Below, in pieces: positions 24,294-38,084 of a DNA stretch of 64,000 nt; position 1 is the first letter of the stretch, and the number at the start of each line of letters is the position of its first letter. Source of the stretch: Centropus unirufus (taxonomy: Eukaryota > Chordata > Aves > Cuculiformes > Centropidae); contig VYZI01000347.1 of NCBI GenBank assembly GCA_013397695.1, positions 340,222-404,221 of the forward strand. Reading direction: 5' to 3'. The notes beneath the pieces are model-generated. The model did no database searches, was not told the origin of the DNA, and was given only the letters and a program-made list of their open reading frames with translations. Made by a program: the position numbers and the translations under genes.

Positions 24294-24540
24294 AACAATC
24301 ATAGAATCATAGAATGGTTTGGGCTGGAAGGGACCTCAAAGCCCATCCCGTTTCAACCCTCTGCTACAGCACACGCACCTTCCACTGGATCAGGTTGCTC
24401 AAAGCCTCATCCAACCTCACCTTGAACCTCCCTGCCCTCACAGGGAAACATATCTTCCTGATATCTCGATCTCCCCTCTTTCAGCTCTTTCATCGTTGCC
24501 CTGCACTCCCTGATCAAGGGCTCCAGGAGGTCCTCGTGGT
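24294..24540 (-). mobile_element. CR1 LINE 3' end, minus orientation
   Basis: The plus strand reads 'aatcatagaatcatagaat' then 'ggtttgggctggaaggga' and 'ggatcaggttgctcaaag', the well preserved complement of the avian CR1 tail. The middle carries deletions, and similarity ends near 24520-24540 just before a telomere-type repeat. It is one of the better preserved tails in the window and so perhaps one of the younger copies. Confidence 0.96.
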
Positions 24541-24550
24541 GGCCTCGGTA

Positions 24551-24592
24551 TTAGGGTTAGGGTTAGGGTTAGGGTTAGGGTTAGGGTTAGGG
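24551..24592 (+). repeat. interstitial telomeric repeat (TTAGGG)7
   Basis: Seven perfect, uninterrupted copies of the vertebrate telomere hexamer (42 bases) lie within 10-30 bases of the truncated 5' edge of a minus-strand CR1. The perfect repetition suggests a fairly recent origin. The block is far too short to be a chromosome end. Confidence 0.98.
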
Positions 24593-26166
24593 ATCTCAGC
24601 TCGTTTTCCATCTTTCCTGTCAGCAAGCCCACAAGGTCTGCAGATGTCCACAATCCTGTAGGATTTGCTCACACCAGCAGCTTGTTGTCTCGAGCACAGG
24701 CATGTCTGAATAGGTAAAGGGGAAAGGATTAAATCTGATTCCCGACTGTCACGCAAACTCCCAGCTGCTTTACAGAACCAGTCGTGTAGCTCCAGAGATA
24801 AATAAGAGCAGAGAGACAGAAGTAAGGAGGAAGGGAGGAGATTTGAGATGAGATGGAAAGCCAATGAAGCAGGGAAATGCAGACAAGCCCGTTCTGGATG
24901 GCAGGAGGTATAGAAGTTTCTCATCCCACCTCTGGCCAAATTGCATGGAGGCACAGAGAACAAGCGGTCACTTGATGAAATTAAAGGGCATTACATGCAG
25001 AAAAGAAGAAATGCTTCTCTGCACAGGATGCAGTCAGCCTGTAGAACGTGCTGCTGGGAAAGTCAGACAGGTAAATACTAAGGCTGGCTTTTGATAAGGG
25101 TATGATCACCGTGTGATTATCAATAACATGCAGAGCAGTGGCAGGTAACTTGAGGGTAATCAAATTCCAGAGCTTCCTAGGATAAGTCATCCCAAACAGA
25201 GTCAGCGGGACAGGATAACCTTGGGATGTAATTGCTCAGACAAATCCCTCCATTAACTGGGAGCCTAGCAGGGGTGTTGCCATCTGCAGGAATGGACATG
25301 GATTCCTGCTGGAGAGCAGGCCCTTGCTGCACCACCCACTGCTTATGCTGCTTCTCCATGACTTTGGTGCTGTTTGTGCTCATCAATTATGCTGTTCCTC
25401 TCTTCAGCTGGGTGTTCAAATCTGAGGATTTCTTCCTTTGTATGGTCACGAAAGAAGTGAAGTCATGTGCATCCCTACCCATGCTCCTGATGGATTGCTG
25501 AAGGTCACGGCTAGGACAACCTGCACTTACTTCATGCAGGGCTGCTGTTATCTGCCCAGTTCAATTAAGAGGAGTCTGAGAGGAGAGCAGCTGGGGTTGT
25601 AAAATCCCCCGTTGCTCAATAACCCATCCTCCTGCCCCATACATTTTATTTGATTCCCCACCCTTCTCTGAGAGCCCTGACATTCCCCAAAATGTATTCA
25701 GTGTATTGAGACCTTCAGCTCCCCCACCCTTCCTCACAAGGATCTTTGGGCTGTTCTGGGAATTTAGCAGGTTGGAATTAACAGGAACAACAAAAATTAC
25801 ATCAATTGCATTTGGGAAACACTAAACATGATTTTTCAAGAGATGAGAGGGAAATTCCTTCTCTTCCTTTCTAGTCTTCTGCCTTCATTGGTTACAAGAA
25901 CATTTTCTGCTCATATTGACTTTTGCACCAATGTTTGACCACCCTCAAGCTCTGATGTGAGGCAGACCTTATTCCTGTAGGAATGCTAGCCAAATGTTCC
26001 CAACGACACAGGCAACACTGGGCTCAGCAGGAGCTGCAGCACAACAGCTATGGACCAGCTAGCAAGAGGCATCCCAGCACCCATGTCCAACCCTAAATAA
26101 AAACACAGCAGTTGGAGCGTTTTATTTGGGAAGTGAGGAATGCAGATTCATTGGGAACTTGCTTAG
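24593..26166. other. intergenic, no recognised feature
   Basis: Unique sequence between two CR1 copies. No gene, RNA or repeat is recognised. Confidence 0.4.
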
Positions 26167-26292
26167 CAATCATAGAATAGTTTGGGTTGGAAGAGACCAT
26201 AAGGACCATCCAGTTCCAGACTCCCCATGGCAGGGACACCTCCCACTAGATAATGCTGCTCATGGCCCCATCTAACCTGGCCTTGAAGAAAC
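26167..26292 (-). mobile_element. CR1 LINE 3' end, short, minus orientation
   Basis: The plus strand reads 'aatcatagaatagtttggg', 'ccatccagttccaga', 'ggcagggacacctcccact' and 'aacctggccttgaag', then similarity ends. It is about 125 bp and strongly 5'-truncated. Confidence 0.93.
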
Positions 26293-28189
26293 TTGAGTTC
26301 AGAGAAGACATGGATAAAACACTGCTGTGTCTTCTGAAGCCACCTCCTATGCAATAAGAACTGCAAAATTCAGATGCTATAAAGAAGGAAAGAGAGAAAA
26401 GCGCCAGGAGAATGAATGGAAGCATGCTGGGCGAGGGGCTAGCCACTAGAGCAGTGGAGTGGAAGCTGGTGTGAAGTGGCCAGAGGGCTGAGGGACACAA
26501 GCATCCTGCATGCATCCTCCATCTTCAGCTGGAGGAACAGGTGAGGAGAACATGGGGCTTTTTGTTGTGCGCTTGCATCAGTCGCTACCTCTTCACTTCT
26601 TAATGCAGCAAGGCTAAAGGCTGCAAATCCCATCTGGCCAAGACTCCAAGGAGTCCAACTCTTCACTGGGAAAGGCAAAACCAGTTACCAACAATCTGCT
26701 GCTGAGAACACACAGCTTGGCAGAGAGGGACAGAGAAACCCATTCCTTCTGGAACAACACTGTCATACCATCATGTAACCGGCTCCTGTAATTGTCCTCC
26801 TCTTGTCTAGTAAGAGTCATAACACAATATGTAATCCTGTTGTCCAATACATGGCCTCAAGGATCTTAATGATAACTTTGTTTTTATTCCATGTGACGGC
26901 AAAGGAAGTAGATGGGGTATGAGGAATCTCTAGATCGGATATAAGGAATTATATAGTCTGGATCATATCCTTTACCATGGTCTTCCCATTTGGCTTGGGG
27001 ACCATATATCACTACAGACCAAAGTCCAGAACTCAGCGTTGGGAAGGGAGGGAGGGTTTGGTTTTATCCATTTGCCACTCTACTTAGGTTACGTTTAGTA
27101 ATTGGGCCTCCTTTCCCAGAAGCAGCACCAAAAATCATCCCCGGGACAAAACTCCCCCATGCAAACTAACAAAACAACCATAAAGAGAGGTCTTGTTTTA
27201 TGGCTTGCTCCATTGATATCGCAGCATTCTGCCTATGTGGGCATATTTTCTAACACATTATGCAAAAACAAGTCAGGGAAGATGCTGAGGATTGTAATTT
27301 TCTAATTTAATTCTGCCATTTCCAGTAATGGAAAGCCATACCATGGCTATTCATCTTCATAAGTGACAGATGCATTTCATTAAAACTTCCTTAAATAATT
27401 TCTCATGGCACTTGAAGGAGGAAAAAAAGGAGTGAGAAGAGATCTATTTTGTAAGCACACCCGCATCGATGTTTGGAGCGCTGTTAAACACGCAAATGAT
27501 CTATGACATCGCATTAAAGAGGTCAAGCAAAAAGGCATTTGTCTGGTGGTTTTTGAAATGTTGATGCCTGTTGAATACATCGTGGAACAATCTGACGTTG
27601 ATGGCTGCTGGATGAAAGTACGCTAATAATATCGCCGTACGGTGGAATAATGACTGCCACTGGGGAGGAGCCCAAAGGCAGACACTTCCCCTCCAGGCAG
27701 CGCTGCAACGCTGCCATTGGGGAGCGCAGGAGGATGTGGTCGCTGTGCAGCAATTGGCTCTGCAGAGCAATTTGGCCAAGAAATGAAGAATTCTGTATGT
27801 TGAAACTGCAGTTAAATGAGCAGAGTTACGGGGTAGGTGAGTGTTCCCCTGGTTTTCCTTCTGTGCCAGACAAGTGACAGCAATAAAATCTCTTTTGAAG
27901 AAATTTGTATCCCGTAGTGATGCACTTCTAAAGGGTAGATGTTCCATGTAAGATCCTAGTCTTGCATACAGGAGATGCAAGGAAGCAACAAAAGCATAGG
28001 GGAAGGGAGAGGTGCAGGGGAGATCCTGTGCCTCTTTTCTGTTGTCCTCGTACTCCATACAGCTTAGGGAAGCATGAAGGCAATAGTTCCCAGAGGGCTA
28101 TCAGGTCAAGGAAAATTGCTGATGCATATGAATCATTCCCCTCACCCACATAAGCCCACAGTCACAGAGGCATCCACAAAACAGACCAT
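26293..28189. other. intergenic; possible conserved block 27440-27860
   Basis: No gene is recognised. The part at about 27440-27860 stands out for CpGs in an otherwise CpG-poor setting ('atcgccgtacggtgg' near 27630) and an imperfect inverted repeat around 'ggcagcgctgcaacgctgcc' (27697-27716). This is suggestive of a regulatory element only. Confidence 0.3.
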
Positions 28190-28900
28190 CAGTCACTGAA
28201 AAGAATGAGGATTTACTTAGCCACTCCAACAAACAAATAACAGGTTTGGATGGCAATCAGGAATATTGATACACAACTTCCTTAAGAATTCCTAAGTTCC
28301 CCAAACAAGCCCTTAGGAAGACAACCCAAAATGTACTCAGACCCTCAGTCACAAAATATCTACTTTCAAGGGTACAGTACCCAAAAATGGAATCACTAAC
28401 CCAGAGGGGTGAGGGCTCCCTCAAGGCTGTATCCAGAGGATAGTATCGCTCACCCAGAGGAGGGTGAGGGTATGCCATCCCAGAGAAGTTACCATGGACA
28501 GCATCCTAATCCAAGAGGAGAGCTCTACCTGCTGCTCCATGGAGAGACACTCAAAGGGGTTCTCTGGAAGGACCCTGTTTTCCACCATACTCCTGTGGTC
28601 ACTCCAATTGGCTGGGGATCCACACCTCCTGGGATTGTGCACCTGCAAGAGTTTTCAGCCTCCTCCTCCCCATGGCATCAGGCGTGGGGATGTGGGCGGA
28701 ACAGGGAATGGGGGTTTCAACAGTCAGGAAGCCCCGGTCTTTGTGTCTTTGGCCCGCTTGGTGCTTGTCAGGTCCTTTATAGACCATAATCTTTATTGGG
28801 TCCCTATCACAGTGGTGACACCACACATAAGACACCATGCAGAAGAAGATGGGACCAAGAGGTTCAGAGGCAACACTGTCAGGATGTGCTCCTCGATTTA
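28190..28900 (-). other. unclassified block, possibly old retroelement
   Basis: The segment has a degenerate two-copy repeat of about 54 bp, with 'acccagagg' plus 'ggtgaggg' at 28399-28415 and 28452-28470. On the minus strand there is an AATAAA at about 28792-28797 followed by GT-rich sequence. Minus-strand frames of about 75 codons are open but interrupted. The arrangement hints at a decayed LTR-type insertion, but I cannot match it to a family. Confidence 0.25.
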
Positions 28901-31900
28901 AAATAACATTTTAATATAGGGGCATGGCAAAAAGAGACAGATTGGCAAAGGGAGCCTTGTCCATCTCACCAGCCCATCACCCAGTCGAGTGACTGCTGTC
29001 CAGGTGAGCTGTTGAGAAAGAACTCACCTCTAGAACAAAGAAGGATGCTGGGGTATGGATGGAGGAGTTTTCATGGTCTGCAGACATGGCTGTTCTCAAT
29101 CCATGGTCCCCTTGTTGGGGGTCCAGGGCTGTCACATGAGCTGGAAGTGTGCCTGCAGCTCCAGTTGCCAGCCCCTGGCTCCCTGACTGTTTGTCCTCAG
29201 CACCTTTCCCTGACTCTGCATTTGCTCTCAGCTCAACTGAGCAAACAAACCCAAGTGAATAAGCTCTTCAAGAATGATGCCCTCTTTGCGGTTTGTGACT
29301 CTCGCAATCCTTCCTCACTGTTGCTCCAAACTGCTCACTGAACACACTCCATTTGTTATTTTTCCCAGCGGAGGTTGTGGACAAGGAAGTCACAGCAACT
29401 ACCAGAGCGATGTAAATCAGCATGGACCAGACAGGCGACCTCTGACTGACTCTGACTGAAAAAAGTCACCTTCTCAATGGGAACATTAGCAAATGAGCCA
29501 AAGCTTGCTTCCTCCCGTGATGCTGAAATGATTGGTTTCCATACAGAGTCTTCTTGATGCTTTTCAGACAGGCAGGTCCCCTGAGTTTGAAGCAGCATCA
29601 CCCACGGCTTGGTCTAAGAGCCCACACTCTGAAGCCAGGGTCTGCCCCCTCCCTCCAGCCTGGAACCTGCTATGAATTTCAGGGCAACTACAGTCCAGCA
29701 CCCTTTGTCATCCACCAGGAATCTGCACCCCATTGAACATTCCAGCTCTAAAGGTATTTCATATCATGGTCATTCTGAAGCCTGTTTCCCAACTAGCACT
29801 GGTTTGCCAGATACTGGACCTCAATCAGTGCAAGGAGTTTGGCACGTAAATAGGGCCAGCAGACATGAGCCTCCCCACTCCTCTTCCTCCCTGCTCCTGA
29901 AGCTGGTCCCTATTTGTGTGTTATGGCAATGCTGTGTGAGAAGGTGAAACAGAACTCCTGCAGGCCCTTTCCCAAGCCCTGTTTTCTGGTGTTATTACTA
30001 CTGAGGCTTAGTCATCTCAAATTCAGCACCGTCGCCACTGAGTCACGGTGGCAAGCAGCTCCGGTTAGCGTGGAATGCCAGGGGATGAGCCTCCCTGTTT
30101 GGGCAGAGAGCGATGGTGAGAGGAAGCCACACAGAGAGCGGCTCAGGGGAGCCCGGCTGGCAGCAGGAGCTGCTGTCAGCTCATCAATAGCGCCAGGCTC
30201 CAGAGGAGGCTGAGCTTCCTTACTCATGCGCTGGTGTTCGGAGCATGACTCAACCGGTTCACAGCACACAGCACTCGCAGGCCAGCCACACGGCACGTCT
30301 TTCATCTCTGCCAGTTGGGCTGTTCCTGCCACTGCCTCTGCCTCTCCCCTTCTGCGCTGTGCAGGTGATGAGTAGGGCCGACGTTCATCCTTCCTTAATG
30401 GTTACCGAGACGCAAGAGACAAGGAAGAATTTCCCTCGCAGTTAATATCTGGCCACTCTGTGGAACCCATCAAACTCGGAGGAAGTAATTGAAGTTGTTT
30501 GCACTCATGCAGAATGGAAAAGACAAAAGTAGAGGAAATTGCTTGTTATTTTGCTCGCAGCACCATAGCTATGATTGCTCTCTTGCTGGATGAGATTCCT
30601 TTAGAAGCAATGGATTTGACGTAAAGGATAAAGACGCCAGTTGTGTTTTATTTAGTTTGTTTGGTTTGAAAAATTCTTTCGATGCTGCCCCTGATCCATA
30701 AAGCCAATGCTTTTGCATAGAAGAACCCTGCCCCTGGAAAAATGAGGCGCTGTTGGCCCACCTGAACTCACTGCTCTGGCAGCTTTGCCTGTTGGACATT
30801 TAGAAGTGAGGAGGGTTGCTGAGAGCTCTTAGGGGCCTGAAACACACTGAAGAGAGCACAGTTTGGGTCAGAGAATGTTCATTTAAGTTAAAATGTAACT
30901 CTCCAACAGGAATGGCTGGTGTGCACTTTTGTGGACTGTTTGGACTGGCCAATAATGGCCATTTGGCAAAGGCTGAGCACAGGCAGCAAATACAATCAAT
31001 AAACTCTCCCAAGCATCAAATCTCTACCTGTGAGGGGACAGACTGGTCCAGCCTCCCAGGACCAGGGATCCCCAAGGCGGCACAGGACCGTCTGAACACA
31101 CCTACAGTCCATATTTCCTGGAATTCCCCATGGAGATTGCTGCAGCAACAGTCTTTTCCAAGACCAAAGTCCCTAAGAGGCAACCACAAAACTGAAACAG
31201 TGCAGGAAATAAAGTCATCCTGAGAACTACTTCCACATGACCCAGGCATGCCAAGAATTGAGCCTGGTACCTCTGCCTTGATTCCCTATAACTGCTGTGA
31301 ATTGCCTTCCTGTTGAGATATAGGTTCATGCAGCTGTGCCTAAAACTGAGACATGAAGGAACTCCATGCTTCACCAAACTCCCCGCACATGGGAAGCTCC
31401 TGACAGCTCTCCTGCCACCCATGTCCCAGCCTGAGCAGAGTGTGGCAGTGCTGCAATGAGTCAGGACATGCAAGACCAGATCTTCAGGTGATGTAAATCC
31501 ATGCAGAACCACGATCTTCAAGGCATGTGGTGCTTAGAATGCACATCAGTGAGAGCAGCATGGACAAGCAGAGTGCTGAACCTCTATTCCTCTGTTAGTT
31601 ATTTTATTATCACTGCCCTATAACCACAGCAATCCTCTCAATCTCACCACAAGGCAAAAAACCTTGAATCAATTTGTGGCATGTGATACATTAAGTTGTG
31701 CCTCTGTGTGTGGCACCAACTATAACGGTCCCATCCACAATGACAAGTGATCAGGTTAATGCCGTTGGGCAGTTTTTCTTTCCCCAAGTGATGCATTTAG
31801 TTTTCTTGTCTGCAAAGCAACAAAGGAAGGACCAGCAAAGGGAATAAAACATCACATTTTTGCTGTTGTTTTGTTTTCGTAAGATTTCAGTCCTCACTTC

Positions 31901-33169
31901 TGCCCAGAGCTGCGCATAGACAAGTGATATCCTCATCCAAACGTGATGGGGATGAGACCTGTGTCACAGCTGATGTGTTTAATCAGGTACCAAAATGAAC
32001 CTTTTATGAGTGTCCAAGCCATTTTACATGAAAGTGAGCAAGCTCACAAAAGTGACAATTTCAATGCAAGATATTTTTTTTATTAAAATATGATATTATT
32101 TTTAATTTATGTGGGAAATCAAATGTAACAATGCTGCTCAGGGTTCTGAAATTGTCTGTTTGTCCACAGAACTGAGGGTCAGGTAGATGTATCAGATGGC
32201 ACATGAGGAAATGCAGAGCAGAGTACCTGAGATCCAGATTTTATGCCAGGACTTGCCTTTTCAGGCACAGCATTGTCTGTGAGGTTTTAAGGGCATCCAT
32301 GGGGATATACACTCAGTGTTTCCATGATGATACATGTGGAAACAGCTCCTCTCAAATCTGCCCCCACTTACATCAGTTAAAATATTGACTCTGACCCTGG
32401 GATTTGTTTCTTCCTTCCCTTACCTGTTATCTTTATTCAGTGCATAGAATTGAGGGAGTTAAGGTTTCTGTTTTCACCCCTGCAGGGCCCATTTTTAAAA
32501 GTCATCTTGTCCCTCCCTCATTCACTGCCTTTGCCCTCCCTCCTTCCTCTATTCAGTCAGACTCCATTTTTCCTCCAATCACTCTGCACAACCTTGCATC
32601 CTGCATCCTGACCTTTCCTATGCTACCCTTTGGATTGCCAGCTCTGGCCATTACATTAGCAACACACAATTACACCCTCAAGGTAGGCTCAAGTGCAGCT
32701 CCTACCTCCACATAAACGCCTTAATGAATGGAAAGATGCTGATGCATGTTTGAAGTATGTTTTCAGCTCACGTCTTAGAGAAGGGGGATTCTGCAGAGAC
32801 TTCAGCCTGTGGGTAGCAATGGGAGCAATCTCCACGTGCTCCTGTTCCAGCAGAGTGCCCTGCCTGGTGCTGTTCTCTCAAGTGCCCATGCAGTACAGAT
32901 TTTCTAGCAGTGGCTGCCACACCGTATGGCATTGTCACAGGTGGCTGTCACTGTCAGAGAGCTCAGATGGGGAGCTCGGGGTCGGCGTGAGGACGTGGTT
33001 CTTCCAGAATAAGCGTGCCTAGTGAAGTGTTTGATCAATCTTACCTTTGGTACGCAGCACCATTCTGACACACTATGGTTCAGCAGTGTCTGTTGCTCTT
33101 TTTGGGAGTGTGATGCAGCCACTAAAGCACCTACTCCTTATTTTCCCTTTTTTTTCTTATTTCTTTCAG

Positions 33170-33234
33170 AATTCAACATACAATTCCGAAATTCTGTGAA
33201 ATTGGCAGCTCAGGACCAGTTTTATTCAGCTGCA
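33170..33234 (+). other. exon-like segment, unassigned
   Basis: A 65-base segment is preceded by a strong T-rich acceptor (a run of T and C ending 'tttctttcag' at 33169) and followed by a donor GTAAGA at 33235. One frame is open (FNIQFRNSVKLAAQDQFYSAA), with no recognised match. It could be an exon of a non-coding or unknown transcript, or a chance pairing of splice motifs. Confidence 0.2.
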
Positions 33235-36200
33235 GTAAGAGGTGTGCAGCCCCACAGAGAAGTTGTCACCATGTGCATGATGGATGCTGTCACAAACTGA
33301 ACGACCTGTGTCATCTGCTGGGCTTTGCTGTCACATTTTGTCTTTGGCCTCCTGACAGCTGACCTCTCCTTGCCTGGCTACACCCATCCTGCTTTAATAT
33401 CATGTCCAGCAAGGGGTCCAGGAATGCCAGTGGAATTACTGTTAAGATTCCCCTCAATATTAGCCCAAGCTGTGAGTACAAGTATCTGCTCATCGATGGC
33501 AGCAGGTTCCTGGGGTTTGGGTCTGACATCACAAGGCAGCCTTAGCTGCCCAACACTCCCTCTGTGTCAATGAGAACCATGAAGGTCACCTCCCTCGTGG
33601 ACCTTGGGGATTTTGATTGGATTCCTATCCAAGCCCATCCAAGAAAGGCATTTGTGAACTATCTTGCAATTCTGGTATAAAAAATTCGCTCTCAATCCTA
33701 AATCTCAGCTAAGCCCACTGCTTAGGGAAAGCCTGCTCATTTCACTCCCACAGGTGTCCACTTCCAGTAATCCTTGATGCAGAATGTCTGGATGGTTGCA
33801 TATGATGATATAAAATAGGATGCAGGGCTCTTACACGAAAGAACAGAGGAACTGAAAGCTCATTGTGCTCTAACTACAACTTTGCACATTTCTGACTCTC
33901 ATTCTGCCTCCCTTCTCCATTCCCCCTTAATGTCCCTGTAACTGCTGGAAGAGGAAAAATCCAGGTTGGATGCAAGAGTAAGGCACTGTTTGACATCTTC
34001 ACATCAGGAAGCTCTGACAGTGACTGCTACTGCTCCCCAGTGTTTGATCCCAGGCCTCCCACACATGGCAAGATACAGGAAGCTAAGCACCTTGGAGGCC
34101 AGAATGGTAAGAAAAAGAGCTCCCTGATGAGGATGCAGGAGCCGTGAGTCAGGCGTGAGCAAGACCCAAATTGCTGTGAACAAGGCACTGGCTGAGCAAC
34201 AGCCCCTTAATGATGGGCATAGTCAGCACAGCCCTCACATTAAACCAGCCAACACCTCAATTTTCCAGGAGCCATGGTATGACTGTGCCATTCAATTGCT
34301 TGCATTAAGGCCCATAAATATCACCATTCTTTTTACTGACAATAGCCTTAACACCTGGCATACTTTGCAAAAGACAAGAGGCTCTTCTCACTTGTTATTT
34401 CAGTCAGTAAAACAATACTATCTCCTGCTTCACACGTCACTTTTCACTTTGAAATCCCATCATTCTCATCAATGATCAGGCTGTATCACGCAGAAAGTGT
34501 CAGAGAATGGAGGCAGCACCTGTGTTCCATGCTCTGAACACTTGATCAAAACAGAGTGAGGATGAGATCCCCACACAAGCTCTGCCTTGGTGTCAGAAGG
34601 GCACTGCTCGCCTGTATGCGTTAGGGTACAGAGGCCTCTGCACAGACTGAACATAGATGTTTAGAGCCCCTGTTCCCTTCCATAGCGCAGCTCATTGGAG
34701 GCTTTACCTGTGGGGGCGAGACATAGAGTCCGTCGTTAGTAGTAGAAAGAGCTGCCTTTGCTCTTCCAGTAACTTCATCTGAGATGTGATCAAACCTCAC
34801 CATACATCAAAGAGAAACTCTGAAATGATATGAAATGAAATGACCACAGCGCCATATGCCACACTCTGCCTGGGCACAACACGAGTCAGTTAACTCCACT
34901 ACTGCAGCCACCAGTGCGAATTTGTTTGCTTTTATTGGTAGGTGACTCAGCTTTCCTATTTTCTAAGATGGTTATTGATAATTCTATGAGCAGATTAGTA
35001 ATGTTGATGACACAGCAGAGTCAGTCAGCTCCTTCCAACCAGCCCAGAAAACCGATTCTGAGTATAAAGGGAGGCAAAACAAGAGTCAGAGCATCCAAAT
35101 TTTCCTCCTTGGAATGGAAAGCTCCTAACCTCTCTGCCTGGACAGACTTGCCCGTTAGTGAGAGGAAGCATCATTCAGGTGGTGGTGTACAAAGATAGAA
35201 GTATGGAGTTCCTGTCCTAGGTCAGAATATTGACTGTGGGATGTTCAGTAGCTCCTCCCACCACCTCAATTTGCCAGTCCAGGAAATAAAACCAACCATT
35301 TCCCTACACACCTGTGCAGTATGACCTTATCAAACATTCAGTAAAGTGATTTGAGGATGAGAAAACAAATTCAGAATAAGATGCTGCAAATTTATACACA
35401 TTCCTGCTGGTCAGACTTGGAATTGCCTACAATTCCAAAATAATTAGCTTTGCACTGGTGGAGGAAGCCTCCTAAAGCTTCTGGAATGAAAGAGGAAAGA
35501 AAGAGGGAAGGAGGAGAAAGGATGGATCTGTCCTCAAGTATCAGTTGCACAGATTACCTTAATTCTCACATTTTCTAAACCTCACATTTGTTTGACAGGG
35601 TGCACAAGTGGATCCTTGCACGTTGCACCCTTATTTATTGCTGTTGAATTTGTTTTCCTTTAAGAACTAAAGCTCTGTTGCTGCTGGCTGGTCTGCTCTC
35701 TGCATTTTCTGACAGCTTTGACCTAAACTTTCCCCATTTCTTCCTGGGGAAACCATTCCAAGCCCTGTGCCTCAGTTCACAGATTGTGCTGTGTCACCTG
35801 CTCTTTTTTAGCTCTATCCATACAAACAAAAGGGGTCAGCTTTGCTACCACTTCTGGGTTTGTAGATCCCTGAAAACAAACATCAAATAGCTGTGCCATT
35901 CTATGCTTGTGATACTATTTCAGATGCAAGCGTTTCCATTTCTGCAGGCTGACCCCTCTTCCTACAGTTCCACACCAGTGCCACTCCATCCAGAGGGGCC
36001 GTGTGTGAGCCGGGTCTGTCGATTAGACGGAGTTAATTCCTTTCAAGCTCCTGCTGTGCGTGGCTGGGGCTGACAGAGACGGGTGCTGTTTGCAAGTGTC
36101 AGCAGAGCATGACCTCGAGTTAATACACTGAATGATGAAAGAAAGAGAGATTCATTCAGCATGTGAACCCTGTGCTGAGATTAGCCAGGAGTGCTGCACA

Positions 36201-38071
36201 CATCCAGATTGCTGTTTTGTCAGCACAGGGCTTGGCGGAGTTGTTAAATATTCCAGCTATTCTAAGCCATCATCCTTGAGGCTGGGGCAACTAAAAAAAG
36301 AGGATGATCAAAATAGCATTTCCAATCCAAACGCCATTGTTTTAGATAAGAGGTTTGGACCGGGATGCTTGGAGCAATGCGACCTCCTGGCAGCTGCAGT
36401 CCCTGGTTGGATGTGGAAGGACTTACAGTAACACGCACAGAGCTGCGTGCAAAACTCAGAGCCTGGACCACAAGACGTGGGACCTTTTAGTGGTAGTTAT
36501 CAGTTTAACTCCAGCCTGGCCCGGAGCGACTGGAAGATTCAAGGATCTCCACAGTCCGCCTGGCTGCTTGTGCTAATTGCTCTCATTTCAGTTGTCTGTG
36601 GACAAGACTTGGCCTTCCAGACACCATCCCTGCGTCTGGTGCTAGCAGAGCACTCATGGGCCACAGGCCATGGCAGCTGACCTCTTCCCCCTTCTGGGCA
36701 GCTTGTCGGTCTGTCTGGGAGCGCCACCAGCATTAGGGCTCAGGCCACAGATCTTATCTGTAGCAGCTAAGGCTTCAGAAGGTGGGGAAACCCCTGGAGA
36801 ATATTAGTGGTGTTTTTTTTTGCCATTTCTCCCCAACTTGGGTCCTTTCTTAGGATTTAAAACCAATGAAACTGTTAGCAGAGGGACTGGAAGAAATACA
36901 GTTTGCCCTCCTCCTCTGGCTGGTTCTAGCAGTAACTGTCACCAGAGGCAGGATTGTGGAGAAGATACGGGATCTCTTCCTATCTGTGCTTCTTATTGTT
37001 GACTTTGAGAACTATATCCATCTAGGATCAGATTCTATCACACACTGCTGCTTTGAAACTGGCAGACATATGGGGCAGACAATAAAAGTGCAATTTAGAG
37101 TATAACAACCCCAGTCCTTTCTGTGCTAAGGATCCTCTGTTCTCTCCTCTCTGCGGTTCTCTTGCCTTTGCGTCTGACCGTGTGTTAAAAAACCTCTGCA
37201 TCATTGGTTCCTCCTGCACTCTTAGCTGGCGGAGCTGCTCCTCTCGATTCCCTTTGCCATCTACTGGGTTTTTGTGTTCTTTAAAGCAGCAAGATCCAAG
37301 TGTTCCTCTCTTTTCTTAAAGCTGATCAAATCCTAAGGCAATGCTCACTATAATCTCTCCTTGCCCCCTTTCTGCCTCCCCTTTTACAGCTGCCTCAGGG
37401 AAAGGGACATACACAGTAAACGCCTTCTTTTTGTGGAGGCGGCCACATCGATCCTGGGGTTGATGCAGCCCATTAAATCTCACATACACAGACTTAGGGC
37501 TTCTTTCTGTTAATAAACTGGGCCTTTTTTGTGAGTAACCAGCAGCAATAGCTCTTTAGAAAAAGACAGATTTGATGAAGCTACTGCTTATTTAATAGAG
37601 CCCTTTCACAAGCAGACACAGTGCAGACTTCCAAATTATTGTCAATGCTGCTGTGCAGCCCCCATTATGTGCTGCCCCAGTCCAGAGCTGTTTAGTTTAA
37701 GGCGCACAGACCGCAGCTCAAGCCGATACTAAAAGGTTCCCGGGTGATGCTGGCAGTTTGTCATTCTCTGTTTGCTTTTTCTCTCTGTTTGTTCATCTGC
37801 TCTGCCCTCTCGCATGGTTCCTCTCTGCTTATCATGTGGGTCACAGTGCTACTGAGTGACCAAGGGGAGAAAGGAGAGGGCAGGTGAATTAACACTTAGG
37901 CAGAACGGAACACTACATAATTCTGTGCTACTGCTCGTCAAACCCTTGCTCTAAGGACGTGCTTTCATTTACCTGCTACTGCGGGCAAGAGCCAATGTCA
38001 TTTGTCGGCAAGGATGTGCGCACACGGAAGACTCGTGGCTGCTGCTGAAGGCTGTGTCGGTCAAACAACGG

Positions 38072-38084
38072 AGCTGAGTCAGCA
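38072..38084. promoter_or_regulatory. T-MARE-like Maf/AP-1 site
   Basis: AGCTGAGTCAGCA matches the 13-base T-MARE consensus TGCTGAGTCAGCA at 12 of 13 positions and contains a perfect 11-base palindrome at 38073-38083. It lies at the left edge of a local CpG-bearing block (about 38150-38420). Maf, Nrf or AP-1 factors bind such sites. Use here is inference. Confidence 0.45.

Noticed and set aside
24514..24963. Minus-strand frame with Asn-Pro repeats
   Set aside because: The NP repeat is only the translation of the telomeric hexamer.
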